From positions 12,060,694 through 12,124,693 of the forward strand of contig JAYGXS010000006.1 in the NCBI GenBank assembly GCA_036362985.1: 64,000 nt of DNA, read 5' to 3'. Both the position numbers and the translations under genes were made by a program. Shown here piece by piece: positions 9,660-20,184 of the stretch (its first letter is position 1; every line of letters starts with the position of its first letter). The notes beneath the pieces are model-generated. The model was not told the origin of the DNA. It saw only the letters and a program-made list of their open reading frames with translations, and did not search any database. Origin of the DNA: Ligula intestinalis. Lineage: Eukaryota > Platyhelminthes > Cestoda > Diphyllobothriidea > Diphyllobothriidae.

Positions 9660-10660
9660 AAGTTAGAAAAGTGTCCCAGCTCTACAGCCTGGGCTGTAAG
9701 CTCTGACTTTTGGTCCGACCGACCAAGCATAGCCCGCACGTTCACTGAAAATGAGAGAAAATGGCTGACTTCTCCTATATATGGAGAGTATCTGTTGGCT
9801 GCATCACGTGCTGACAAATCTATGAGGTGGGCTTGCGGAAAAATTGAATTCACAAGGCACGACGGATCTTACTATGTTTTCTGAGACTTGTTTTATTTAC
9901 GGATGGCTCCACGATGACGCTGACAAGAAACATTCGTTGCGCGCTTAAGTTGCATTTGATTCCCTTCAGTGAACGCTCAAGGACAGAAATTATCGCTGAA
10001 ATATCCGCGGCGGAGCTTCATTTAACCCCATTTGGTGGCTGGCGTGCTGCAGTGAGTTTCTCCCCGTCAGTTGGCCGTCAGAATAATGGCTTTTAAGCAA
10101 CATGCATTTGAACATATTATTTTGCCAGATATGCACAAAATATGCTTTACTATAATATTATGTAGCATAGTACGTCTTTTTAGATAACGATGAAATGGTA
10201 GCTTTATGGGTTTCAAAGAGCTTCTCGTTAAGAGAATTTTAAAGGATCGTAACATTTCAATTTGTCGAACCTTGTATCTGCTGCTGTTTAAAGTTAAAAC
10301 GGAAATCAGGCCAAATTTAATCACCGCACCTGAGCTGTTGGATTTTGCTATACAATTGAAAGAATCCCAATCAAAATGAGCCGCGTTGTATGAATTATTC
10401 ATAAACAACCCTTACGAAGGTTGCATCGGCTTGAATATCTGTTAAAAAAGTATTCTCGTGATAAGGAAAGTAAACGTTTAATATGGCGACGTACCCTCTT
10501 ACATTCCGACAGTGGGGCCAGATTCTGCTGCGCCCGTTTCCCAATTGTACTTTTCTGCAGAGCTTGTCTCTGTATCCATTATAAAATAAGAGATGGACGT
10601 TATTATTAGCGAGTAATGTAACAGTACGAAATGCCGCCCTCCCTTCTTATCAGTAATCAC
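9660..10660. other. Noncoding flank or 3' intron of FN3 gene
   Basis: No further FN3-like exon with splice sites was found here on the minus strand, although the donor at 10664 requires at least one more exon further left. Confidence 0.4.
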
Positions 10661-10664
10661 ATAC

Positions 10665-10976
10665 CGCTGACCGAAGTTGTCACGTATCCTGCCACAGATG
10701 GGATACTGTATCCACCACCATGACCTTGTTCATCAGGTAACACATAGGCCCGTATAGTGAACTTGTACTTCGTATTCGCTTGCAGGTGTGTAATCAACAG
10801 CTTGAGACTGTCGGCTTTGGTTCTGAAGTCCTTTGCTGAGTCTGGGTCATCGTAGGGTGCCACATTAACAGCATAGTGCCCGAGGACTCCCTCTATGTTT
10901 TTTGGTTTCGTCCACTCAAGCAGCATCATGCGTTCCCCAAGGGCAATTGCGCATTTAAAAGTTGGCTGTTCCGTGG
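10665..10976 (-). CDS. Fibronectin type III domain exon (minus-strand gene)
   Basis: A 312-nt exon encoding one FN3 domain, a beta-sandwich usual in extracellular adhesion or receptor proteins. The acceptor reads TTCTATTTCAG and the donor is G|GTATGTG. Both borders are phase 1, so the exon is symmetrical. The translation shows the FN3 core: LLEWTKP (B-strand Trp), GVLGHYAV (C strand), LKLLITHLQANTKYKFTIRAY (E-F strands with the Leu and Tyr of the fold), then a Gly-rich loop and YVTTS (G strand). It has no own start codon or stop. Together with 12144-12455 and 13474-13758 it forms a run of domain-sized exons. Which protein it is cannot be told from these domains. Confidence 0.8.
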
Positions 10977-12143
10977 CTGAAATAGAAGGGTGAGTAGTAT
11001 TTCACTGTGAGTCACGAAAATTGAAATATTTAGGCTGAACTCCGTAGGTAGAGGTGAATTTGCGATAAATGTCAGAAATGGCAGCTTTCTCCTTGCACCG
11101 TCAGGTCTTATCCCGAGCTGTGCACACAAATTTAAACCTTGAGTTAAACCTTGACTTATTGGGAACCTTAATTTTAGTCTAACGCATCCCTCAACACCAA
11201 CATCCATATCTGTTTAATAAAGCACAAAGCCAACTCTGCTACGACGCGAGTTCTTACCATCGTGCACTGTGCAGGTGAAATCCACATAAACTATCCCTAA
11301 GGATTTGCAAGTAATTTTCTACATTTCATCTAATGAATTTTTAGGGCACAGCTACTTCTACGCGGCTAATAGGTTACTAGCTTGGCAATGAATAAGACGG
11401 ACGTATAAAATAAGGAATATTCAAATAAATTGGCACAGTTGTTGAATGTTCACCATGCGCTGAGCAAAACGCACAACTTTGTGGCTTAACACTTGACAGC
11501 ACTGCCTACCTCAAATCCGAGAACTCACAGTCGTCAGATATCCTCGCTTATCTGCTGAATTTGTATTTTCGGTAGAGCTTTCTTATGAGGCCGCTTCTGT
11601 CGACTATCCATAAAAAAACTACTACCAAATTACCAGTTGCACGATTTTCACTTAAGTCTGATTGACTTTTTAAGGTAGCCTCACAAGAAAGACCTACCGA
11701 CTGTTTTTTTATCATACAGGGGAACGAAAATGGCTACGTAACCTTTGTTGATAATATGACCCATAAGAAGACAGTTCTTTTATGCTTCAATGCGTATTTG
11801 TGGTATCTTAATACATTCCGGTCTCCGTGCATGTAACGCATTCCCTACCAAAGACGGCGTAATACCAAGCAATTCGATGGCGTTTGGTGACGTAACTTTT
11901 CTTTTTCTCGTGTGCAACCTCCATGACAACGTGATTCAGTGTTTATAACACACGTTTTAGGAACAAAGTTTGGAGAAAGTCAAAGTGACTCCATAAAAAT
12001 AAGTGGTTTATTTTAACCCTACAAATTTACAATTCTTTGTTTCGATTTGAAGAGGCATCGGTAAGATTTTTGAATATTTTAAGTTTTATCTCGCCATGTA
12101 CGACTCGGTGAAAGATTAAGAAAGTAGGCGAGGAAGAACTTAC
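10977..12143 (-). other. Intron of minus-strand FN3 gene
   Basis: Lies between the acceptor at 10977-10979 and the donor at 12143. Open frames here (such as 10926-11207) are intronic read-through without domain similarity. No repeat recognised. Confidence 0.6.
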
Positions 12144-12455
12144 TGCCCGGCCAAGTTCGCACGATGGAGGACATTGGGGAGGACGACATTCCCCCACCTT
12201 GACCCCAGAAGAATCCTTTTGTAGTAGCTGATACCCTGCATTCATAGGGGTGACCTGGAGACAGATTTTTGAGCTCAGTCGATGTGCTCTGGACAGCAAC
12301 CTGTTGACCGGTCGCCATAAGATTGTCACCGGGAGGGTAGCAGATTACCCAATAATCAGTCAGCACTCCGTTGGGATTTGTCGGCGCTGACCAAGACACT
12401 CTGATAGACGTGGTACTAGTACTGACAATAGACGTGATAGTCGGTGGAGAGGGAA
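12144..12455 (-). CDS. Fibronectin type III domain exon (minus-strand gene)
   Basis: A 312-nt, phase 1-1 exon with acceptor CAACCCCTACAG and a consensus donor GTAAGT. One FN3 domain is visible: PSPPTITSI at the A strand, IRVSWSAPTNPNGVLTDYWV (B-C strands with Trp and Tyr), STELKNLSPGHPYECRVSATT (E-F strands) and a Gly-rich FG loop, ending IVRTWPG. The RTWPG ending recurs in the exon at 13474-13758, a family signature of this protein. Same length as the exon at 10665. Length divisible by three and lack of stops suggest it is maintained. Confidence 0.82.
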
Positions 12456-12587
12456 CTGTAGGGGTTGCAAAATGAAGATAAGGTGGTAGTTCTACTGTAT
12501 GTTATCTATGTTAGTTTGATGTCAGTAACTACCTGTTCCAATTATCATCACACAAAATAATAATTCCTGTTTAGCTTTTTAATCTTC

Positions 12588-13187
12588 TGAGAAATTAATT
12601 TCTGTTCGAAGTATAAATATCGGTATATTTAAGGTCTATAGACGAAGACCGAAACTGTGAGTGTATATTTGGATTGAATCATGTCAACCACTGCAAAATA
12701 TATCCGAACTGCCGACAGACAGTCTTTGGTAGCATAAATTGATGTTGTAAATTACCATACTAACAGCCTAGGTTCTAGCTAAATGAGCCAGTCAAGTGTG
12801 TATGCTGCTGCTTGACACAGCTGTGAGGGGTCCGGCTCATCTTTAGGTCGACAAGCTTTCCGTTTCTGCTCTGAGGTTGATACACCGGTTTTGAACGTTA
12901 ACCTTTAACTTTCATGAGAAATTAATTTCTCTTTGCGGTTTTTATCAGTATATTTAAGATATACAGGCGTAGACCGGAATTGAAAGTGCATATTTTAGTT
13001 GAAATCTGTAAACCACTGCAAATGTCCACTTGCTGCAGACAGACAGACTTAAGTTATATAAATTGATGTTGCAGCTAGCTAAAAGGTAAACACACGCAGC
13101 TGTGTCAAGCAGCGGTAGAATATCGACGAAATACCTGGCTAAACATTCTAGCTAGTACCTAGGCTGTTAATATGGTAAGTTAAAACA
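12588..13187. repeat. Intronic direct and inverted repeat cluster
   Basis: The block GAGAAATTAATTTCT plus about 150 following bases occurs twice in direct orientation (about 12588-12750 and 12915-13070). A second block containing ACAGCCTAG and GCTGCTTGACACAGCTG at 12754-12835 reappears inverted at about 13088-13187. The whole lies in the intron between two FN3 exons. Confidence 0.6.
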
Positions 13188-13473
13188 ATTCTTGTTGCGG
13201 CTACTGAATGGGCGCTTCCACCACACACGCTGACTTTTTATACTTCATGGGTTTCCCAAAAATAATCCAGTTGTTTGTTACTAATGGGTTCTCCGATACA
13301 TTCAAACATTTTGATGTAATTAAGAATCACAGTAGCCATCTACTGGTATCTATGAATTCTCTACACGTTTACAACTGAAACACAGACTGTTGTTGGCAGA
13401 CTTATGCCTGCTTAATTCCCTAACTTTTAAACCAATAAAAATAGAAAAGTTGAATTGTTTGGAATAAACACAC

Positions 13474-13758
13474 CTCCTGGCCAAGTGCGCAAGTTGCCTG
13501 TGTCGTGAACTACGTTCTCCGTACTATCATCTGCAGTGACGTAAGTGACGGAAGTGCTGTAGTACGTGTAGGGCTCAAGATCCTCCAAATGGCCCTGCCC
13601 AATATTCGGAGCAATTTTGGCCTCCACTGTACTACCGGTATCGGATGTCGCTCTCAGCAGAATGTGCTGCAGCCGTTGAGAGGGTGATTCTGTCCACAGG
13701 AACTCGATACTCGTCGAGTTCATGTCACTGACTTTAGCAGAGGCAGGGTTGTCTGTGG
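13474..13758 (-). CDS. Fibronectin type III domain exon (minus-strand gene)
   Basis: A 285-nt phase 1-1 exon. The acceptor is CTCTCACCACAG (a second CAG six bases later keeps the frame) and the donor is AG|GTGTGT. The FN3 pattern is present: SIEFLWTESPSQ (B strand), LQHILLRATSD (C strand), GHLEDLEPYTYYSTSVTYVT (E-F strands) and LRTWPG at the end, shared with the exon at 12144-12455. It is about nine codons shorter than its neighbours, mainly in the A-strand and C' regions. It is part of an extracellular FN3-repeat protein of unknown identity. Confidence 0.8.
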
Positions 13759-16360
13759 CTGTGGTGAGAGATTATACAAGTTCACTGTATCATTCATTTA
13801 ATCTTTGATCGATATAAATAACGGAAAAACTAAAAAGCAGTACGGCTCAGGCGAAAATCATGAAGCCCAACCATATATGGCAGCTTGGTTGTATATCTGA
13901 AGTGGTACACAGGCCCTTTTATAAAAACGGCATATGTTTATGTCACTTTTTGATCGTTTTATATAGTTCCTAAGTGCAATATAAAGTACCAAGAAAGTGC
14001 ATCATTCAGATGCAGCCAGTTCTTACGGACTAAACCTTATGCAGGCGTTGACTAGGAAGCTATTTTAACAGTCTACATCCATGTGCAACCGAAAAGTCTG
14101 CAGATGAAACTGTAGTCTACTTAATGTAACAACCCATATAAATATTTTTTTTCGAATCATAGATACTTCTGAATTTTGATTAAAATTTAAGCAGATCGGA
14201 AATCTGCGTTTTGTGGCCATAACATATTGTCTCCGAAATGCCTACATTAAGATACAGATATGTGCTCTAACAGTTATGGACGTATACAGATTAATTGACT
14301 TCTTAATCCGTTTAAATATTGCAGGCCATGCTCCCTCTATGTCAGTTATGTAACAAATTCTATAGGGTGGTGTTTCAGACAAGACGCAGTTATCAAAGTG
14401 ATTTTTTAATGAAACTAGTTGATGGGAGTTAGGAATGATTCGAAAATTGCGTGGATGTTCTTATCAACATTGACGAACATATTTTGCATGAACATATATT
14501 TCTGAGGATTCTTGACTAAAAGTATTGTGGTAAAAGTGACTTAAGATCAACGAGTGTACACCAATTACTTAATAAATGGATGCCTACAAAGCTTACAAAT
14601 AAGGCTACCTTTATGAAATTTATAATAAAATTATGATGAGGTGAGATGTATAATAAGATGAAGTTACACAAATGGTCTTAGAAGGACAACAGCTTGTGTA
14701 GGTTAGGGATTAAATAAATGCACTACGTGAGCGTGGGGTCATTAATATTGGCGCTCCCACATTCCAATTTTTTTCAACGCTATGTAATAAGCTGCATACT
14801 GAGAGTAATATGCATGCATTTATATAAGCAGTGCATATGCTAGACAAACTTTATAAATCTCCTGCAACGAGATCCGCCTTTAAAAAACCTAAGCAGAAGA
14901 AAATGCAGTTTCTGATTCATGTACAAAAAACAATTAGCTAATTTAAAATCAATTGCTCACCCAGATGCAACGATCTTGACAGCAACAGAAGGCAAACCAC
15001 CGACATATCATTGAGCCCCATAGTTTCTTTAATTGTTCAGTTTACACACCATGCACTTTTATAGCTTAAACTCTACCACCTGCGTCAAATAACGTGCTTC
15101 TTTCCCGTGCTATGGCTGTAAAATATGACAGGTTAAAACTTGTTTTTGACGCCAGTGAACATACTTTGACTTATTTGGGAGGTTTCCACTGCCTTACAGC
15201 CAGGAGACTCTGCAAGTAATATAGCAGATTTTCTTGTTAACCATTTCTACATGAAAGAAGAAATGCGGCCAAGTACCCTTTCTTTCCGGCGCTTTTCTCC
15301 TGTCAACCGCGCCTCTGAAAAAAAAAAACATAGAATACGCTACACAGACGACTGAATACCCGTTTTATTTTACGCGTGCCAAATTTGAAGCTCACAAATG
15401 AAACAATAATCGTGCCCATTCATACACATTTATTATTTTAATAGACCATACTACCTGCTATGCTGCAAGACAGTGGTTTCCGCAAGGCATTATGTTTTTC
15501 TATTTGAAAACGTCTACATCAGGATCTGTACGTGGATATGTAGTGTGCCCTCATTTGATTGCAATAAAATATATACATTGACTGGAACCGATGGTCAAAT
15601 ATGCATTATATATTACTCATTTCAATTCTGCGCAACCTTCAACGGTAACTGGGTAAAGGCCCTAGCGAAAGCTAAACTGTGGATCCAGTGATTGCATTTT
15701 ACGCTTATGGAATTCCGCTAAGTAGTCCATTTCTTCCTTATAACATATTTCTGTGCCTACTAAATGCGTGTTTACCTTAAATGGGTTTTTTGTGTTATTT
15801 ACTCATCCTACCTTGTACTGAAATAAGTCAAACTGTTATTCAATTTAAGTTTTGATTTTTTTCTGAAATGAAAGAACTTTAGAATAAATAGTCCACTAAG
15901 AGGCAAATACTAACTGCATCGTGAGGTCGTAAGTTTCAAGGTATGAATTTCGCATGCAAGTTTGCCGATTAAATTGTGCGTGATTACTTCTTCACACCAA
16001 GAAGGGTGATAATATACATTTAAGCATTGATACAGATGAGCATTGCAATAAACAGATTCGGTTGAAAACACGGCATACACTTGCATATTTGACTTTCAGG
16101 GAACACCTTAAGTTTTAGGAAAAAAGTCTCGTAGTTGTTATTGCATATTGCAATAAATGAATAGCATGTTTTATGCAGTAAAGGCAGTAAATTGAAAGAT
16201 ACGATACATGGTGAATAAACACTTCATAATTGTAAAAAAATTCATATTTATATATTGTTTTAAATTAGAAAATACCCCTTCTTTAAGTATAAACTTTAAA
16301 GAAAGCATTTTTTCCTATCAAACACGTAAGATAAATATTAAGTTGGTTTTTTACGTTTTT
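13759..16360 (-). other. Long intron or intergenic, nothing recognised
   Basis: AT-rich, with no splice-flanked FN3 frame found on the minus strand and no repeat shared with other parts of the window. Confidence 0.45.
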
Positions 16361-16362
16361 CA

Positions 16363-16430
16363 TACTATATATATACTATATATATATACTATTTATACAA
16401 TATATATATTGCATATATAGATATATATAC
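16363..16430. repeat. (TA)n-rich microsatellite
   Basis: Interrupted TATATA runs form the left flank of the inverted-repeat element at 16430-16692. A further TA run lies on its right side at 16722-16745. Confidence 0.85.
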
Positions 16431-16692
16431 CCGATCATCATTCCCCAAACAAGATGAACAAAAAAAATAAGGCACTATAATGATTTTGACGTTTAAGAAA
16501 TGCACTTTTTTCATCACCAGAGTGATAAGTTGTGCGTTCCGCCTTCCGAGAATCAGAATGCCGCGCCGCCCATCTCGTGTTGTAGCGATGGCTGACGCAC
16601 GAGCTCTGATATTCGGGCTGTCCGCAAATTGGTTGTGGCACGACAGCGCCTTGTTTTATTCTTCGTCTTCTTTGGGGGATGATGATCGAGAT
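16430..16692. mobile_element. Small inverted-repeat element (MITE-like)
   Basis: The left end CCCGATCATCATTCCCCAAA and the right end TTTGGGGGATGATGATCGAG are near-perfect inverted copies. They enclose about 220 bases with higher GC than the surroundings, and (TA)n tracts lie outside both. The interior encodes no recognisable protein, although it is open on both strands (16480-16740 plus, 16438-16773 minus). The structure fits a short non-autonomous DNA element or a repeat with preference for TA tracts. Confidence 0.55.
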
Positions 16693-16759
16693 AATGCATA
16701 TGGACCTCGTATTTTCACCTATATATATACATATATATAGATATATTACAAAGATGCTT

Positions 16760-17085
16760 TTCCGTACTTCCACATATATACAAGCTCAAAGCCCCGACGC
16801 GTGTTTTGCTGTTGTTTCTGATGCAGCATGACACCACAGCGAGGGTTTTTGCTTCTCAGTAGGTCCCCCAACGTCCTCCATGCAGTTTCTAGTATATGAC
16901 CTCCAGATAATAATCAATACAATTATCGGGGTAACTATTAGGTGCATGACATGACAGTTGTTAGCGGGACATGACTTTTAAGGGTCACATCCTAGATTTT
17001 GATAAACATTTTCGTCGAACACAATCAACAACTGCGGAATAACCACGGAAATTTGCATTCTACAAACCAGAATGACCATTTCTGT
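16760..17085 (+). repeat. Solo copy of the ~352-bp satellite unit
   Basis: The landmarks AGCTCAAAGCCC, CTTCTCAGTAGG, TAGTATATGACCTCCAGATA, ATAATCAA, GGACATGACTTTTAAGGGTC, TTTTCGTCGAA and AATAACCACGGAAAT occur in the same order as in the tandem array at 61944-62850. Divergence is greater here than between array units, and about one unit is present. Confidence 0.8.
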
Positions 17086-17094
17086 TTTATTAGC

Positions 17095-17370
17095 AATCAT
17101 CCACCAGTCCTACCCAATCCCTAGGGTTGGAACCCCCAAGGTCGGATGATGGTTAGCTGATGACGGCTAATAAGCTTGAAATGGTCATTCCAGTCTTTCT
17201 TTGCTTTTTCAGATAAGATTTATCATTTCATCGTTTTAACTAAGTCACTCTGTGGCGGTCTTGAAGGCTTGCGTTGCTAGCTTCTTGGCAAAGAGGAACT
17301 TAATTTTTCCTTGAGTAGATCGGTGTAACACCTACATTCCTTCATCATATTCCTGATAATTAATCATATT
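17095..17370 (+). mobile_element. SINE copy
   Basis: Matches 4630-4885 over its 3' two-thirds and has a decayed tRNA-like 5' part (AGGGTTGGAACCCCC in the place of the B box). It directly follows the solo satellite unit. Confidence 0.65.
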
Positions 17371-18715
17371 CCCGATTTATAAATGCAGTCAAAATAAATG
17401 ATCAAAAGGCATACTAGTAAATTAGTCAGTTTTAACAACAGATACGCTTTGCTAGTGGTCAGAAAAAAGCTCACTAAATGCCTGCATTTTATTATGACCA
17501 AAATAACTTCAGCATAGACTACAATATAATCAATATCACAACCTAAGTCAATTCCGATAAGCGAAAGGGTCTCAATTTGTAGCATATGTCGGCATTTTGC
17601 AAGATTTTCGGCGGCTTCTGTAGAGGGAATGACAAAAGAAGAACAACATGCTTATTTATGTATTCTTTATCTTCCGACGCTCCTTCAGGAACTGTGCTAT
17701 GCCATAGTCGAAAGTCGGCGTGCTCTCGCAGACTTCGTTTAACTGTCCTTTAGGCTATCATTCATTTACTATTCAACTGCTGGACATAAAAATGGCTGGG
17801 TTATCTATCGACCCTAAATAACAAAGGTAACTCTAGCGGTTTCTCTGATGGGCAACGTTTCGATTCAATCCGATGGGATAACTTAGTCGATTAGACAGAT
17901 TTTCAGGGACTATAATCATACAAATATTTTAAAAATTCCAGTAATACAAACGCATGCGTTAAATTACTTATCATCAGACCTGTTTATAAATACACATAAG
18001 ACTATTGTTGCAATTGCTTGATCACCCAATGATTAGTATTTGGAAGAGGATTCATGGTTTTAGTAGTCAAGGGTGATAGTCCTTATTAGCATACAGAGTT
18101 CATACGGATCTCAAGCCTCAATATAAACATGCCACGTTTGTGCACACCTCGTAGTTAACCGCATTCCATCGAAATTTGAATTGACCTTTTAGTCCTAGGC
18201 CGCAACAACGACCACTAAGTCTACCATGTTCACGCGCACTTAATCTTCATCTTTTCCCTATCCTTCCCAGGGAGTCGTAACAGATCTCACCCCCTTCCCC
18301 GAATTAATCACAGAACAGCAGCAGAAAGAGCTGTGTGTGCACAGGGTTCTGACAATAAATTTAACTGCACAGAAAGAATCGATATATGTATTTGCTTGTG
18401 CGCTGATTCGTTGTGTCACCAATGATCATCTGGCCTTTTGGTGTTATCATAAGATGATGTGGTGGCCCGTGTGCTGGCCAAGCGATGAAATGAATTGGCC
18501 AAATTCATACTAAGCACCGAATATGGACTGGAGCAGCTCGCGGCTCACGCGGTTGCTTCCTCTTGCCAGGATTTCGTATTCATTAGACTTGAAAATATGG
18601 CCGAGTCCTATCGAGTGAGCTGCAACCTGGGAATAAGCATCTTTCTTCCTCACCGCCGCTGCATGCTCAGCCATTCATGTCAGTAGTAATCTCCCAGTCT
18701 CTATGACGTACTTAC
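17371..18715. other. Noncoding or intronic
   Basis: No supported exon. Short frames only. Confidence 0.45.
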
Positions 18716-18823
18716 TCTGATCAAAACTGCACCGAATGCGGTAAAAGATTCCAGCCATTTCCTGGCATGGCAGAGGGTGTTTGGTCTCATGACCCGATAC
18801 CTGATTGTTGCTTCTGGCCTGGC
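18716..18823 (-). CDS. Possible short exon of minus-strand gene
   Basis: A 108-nt open segment on the minus strand with a strong donor (A|GTAAGTAC) and a candidate acceptor ATAATGTCAG. Both borders are phase 1, as in the FN3 exons further downstream. The translation contains HETKHPLPCQE and YRIRCSF, which resembles the end of an extracellular domain (Y-x-I-x-C) but is too short to name. The acceptor has only a moderate pyrimidine tract, and another CAG at about 18870 would put a TGA in frame. I regard it as plausible because of the phase match only. Confidence 0.35.
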
Positions 18824-19869
18824 CTGACATTATGATGAATAAGTTGCTGTCAAGCGTGGTCAATCAGCACCTGAAATGTGAACTTACCGTTAAGATATGG
18901 TACCAAGGATAAGATTTGAACGAAGCCGAATCAAAGATTTTCAGCCTTGTGTGCTCCTAAAATATCCACTGTCTTCTATTTAAAGACTGACGTTCTATGT
19001 TTTGTGTTTAATTAAAAATGGACTTATTAGAATTTATTAAAAACGGGTAACCGACTATTATCAGTAATGTTGCAGAAACCAAAAACCAAGAATTCGGTTA
19101 GTAGGCGTCAATAGTAGTAGAAATAATACAGGTGGAGCACTACTGGGGTGTTATGTAAACTAATTGCAAAGCATTCTTCATTTTTAAATGATAATGTTAT
19201 TTGCCAGTACGGTTTCTTCAGTAGTGTGCCACATTAGCTAATACGTCCAGGGTATTAAAGTCTCAAGTCATTACGCAAGTTCAAACCATGTTCCGTACGT
19301 TCGGCTGACTGTTGCAGCCAGGGCAGTAAATAATAAAAAGGTTTAAGTGAGTCAAAGCGGTGGCTAGGCCGATTCCACGTAAACAACGAAACACGAGGAG
19401 CTGATCAAAACAGCCACATGGGAAGAACCTTCAACGTCTGACCAGCTTCTAAAGAAGACAAAGGTGGGGTGTGAATAGTATTCACACAAGAAAACCGAAA
19501 CACTCAGCGGCTTAAAAATGCACCGCGCGAAGTAGAGAAAAATATAAACTTCAATATGATAACAGGAATTTCAAAAACTGCTAAGAAAGGAAAAATAATT
19601 ATAAAATGCATACGATATCAAAATAGACAATGATGTACCCAAGCAATTTCACCCGGGCCGAAGGCCGACTTGAAATGGATATCAAAGGAAAAGTAGGAAG
19701 TCAAACGCCTGAGTGGTAAGACACTTATGAAAAATAACTTGAAGAACCTACGCGTGGGTCGTATGTCAGTGACATCGGTAGAGTTTAAAACAAGGGTGAT
19801 GGATGAAATAAGTTGAGGTCTAGGTTAAGAGATGGAGGAGCAGCAAGGGCGTTAGCAATTGGCAAAGTT
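18824..19869 (-). other. Noncoding or intronic
   Basis: No exon or repeat supported. Confidence 0.45.
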
Positions 19870-20184
19870 TTAATTGGCTCGGCCACAGAAAATCTTCAAG
19901 ACAAAAGATTTGTCCCAGTCGACAGTAACCACGTACTCCTGGGCACCGCGGAGAATATGATAGGTCTCGTTATAGCACGTAGGAACTTGGGGCAATTTTT
20001 GGCTTTGTGATTTCAGCGACTTGTGAACTTGAACACACTTAACTAATACAACAGTGTAGTGAGTCAAGCCTTTTTCGGCTGATGGTGTTCTAGAGTGCAC
20101 TGGGGGACAGTCAACACCTAAATAATAGAAAGCGATGCCTATGTATGTCAGACACACTTTGGCACCACGAGGATTTGCATTGAA
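19870..20184 (-). CDS. FN3-like exon or exon remnant (minus-strand gene)
   Basis: An open minus-strand frame runs from a candidate acceptor GTCTACCAG to a stop at 19870. It contains GLTHYTVVLV, the C strand of an FN3 domain, and NETYHILRGAQEYVVTVDW, a good E-F strand pattern (Leu ... Tyr-x-V-x-V). The A-B strand part is weaker (GAKVCLTYIG). The acceptor would be phase 0, unlike the phase 1 exons downstream. I found no convincing donor before the stop, so it could be a diverged domain, a decayed exon, or one with a non-obvious border. It is probably the most 5' visible part of the gene. Confidence 0.45.
   Translation of the reverse strand, partial: FNANPRGAKVCLTYIGIAFYYLGVDCPPVHSRTPSAEKGLTHYTVVLVKCVQVHKSLKSQSQKLPQVPTCYNETYHILRGAQEYVVTVDWDKSFVLKIFCGRAN

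Noticed and set aside
16438..16773. 111-codon minus frame as a coding gene
   Set aside because: It runs through an inverted-repeat element and a (TA)n tract; the reading is explained by the repeat.
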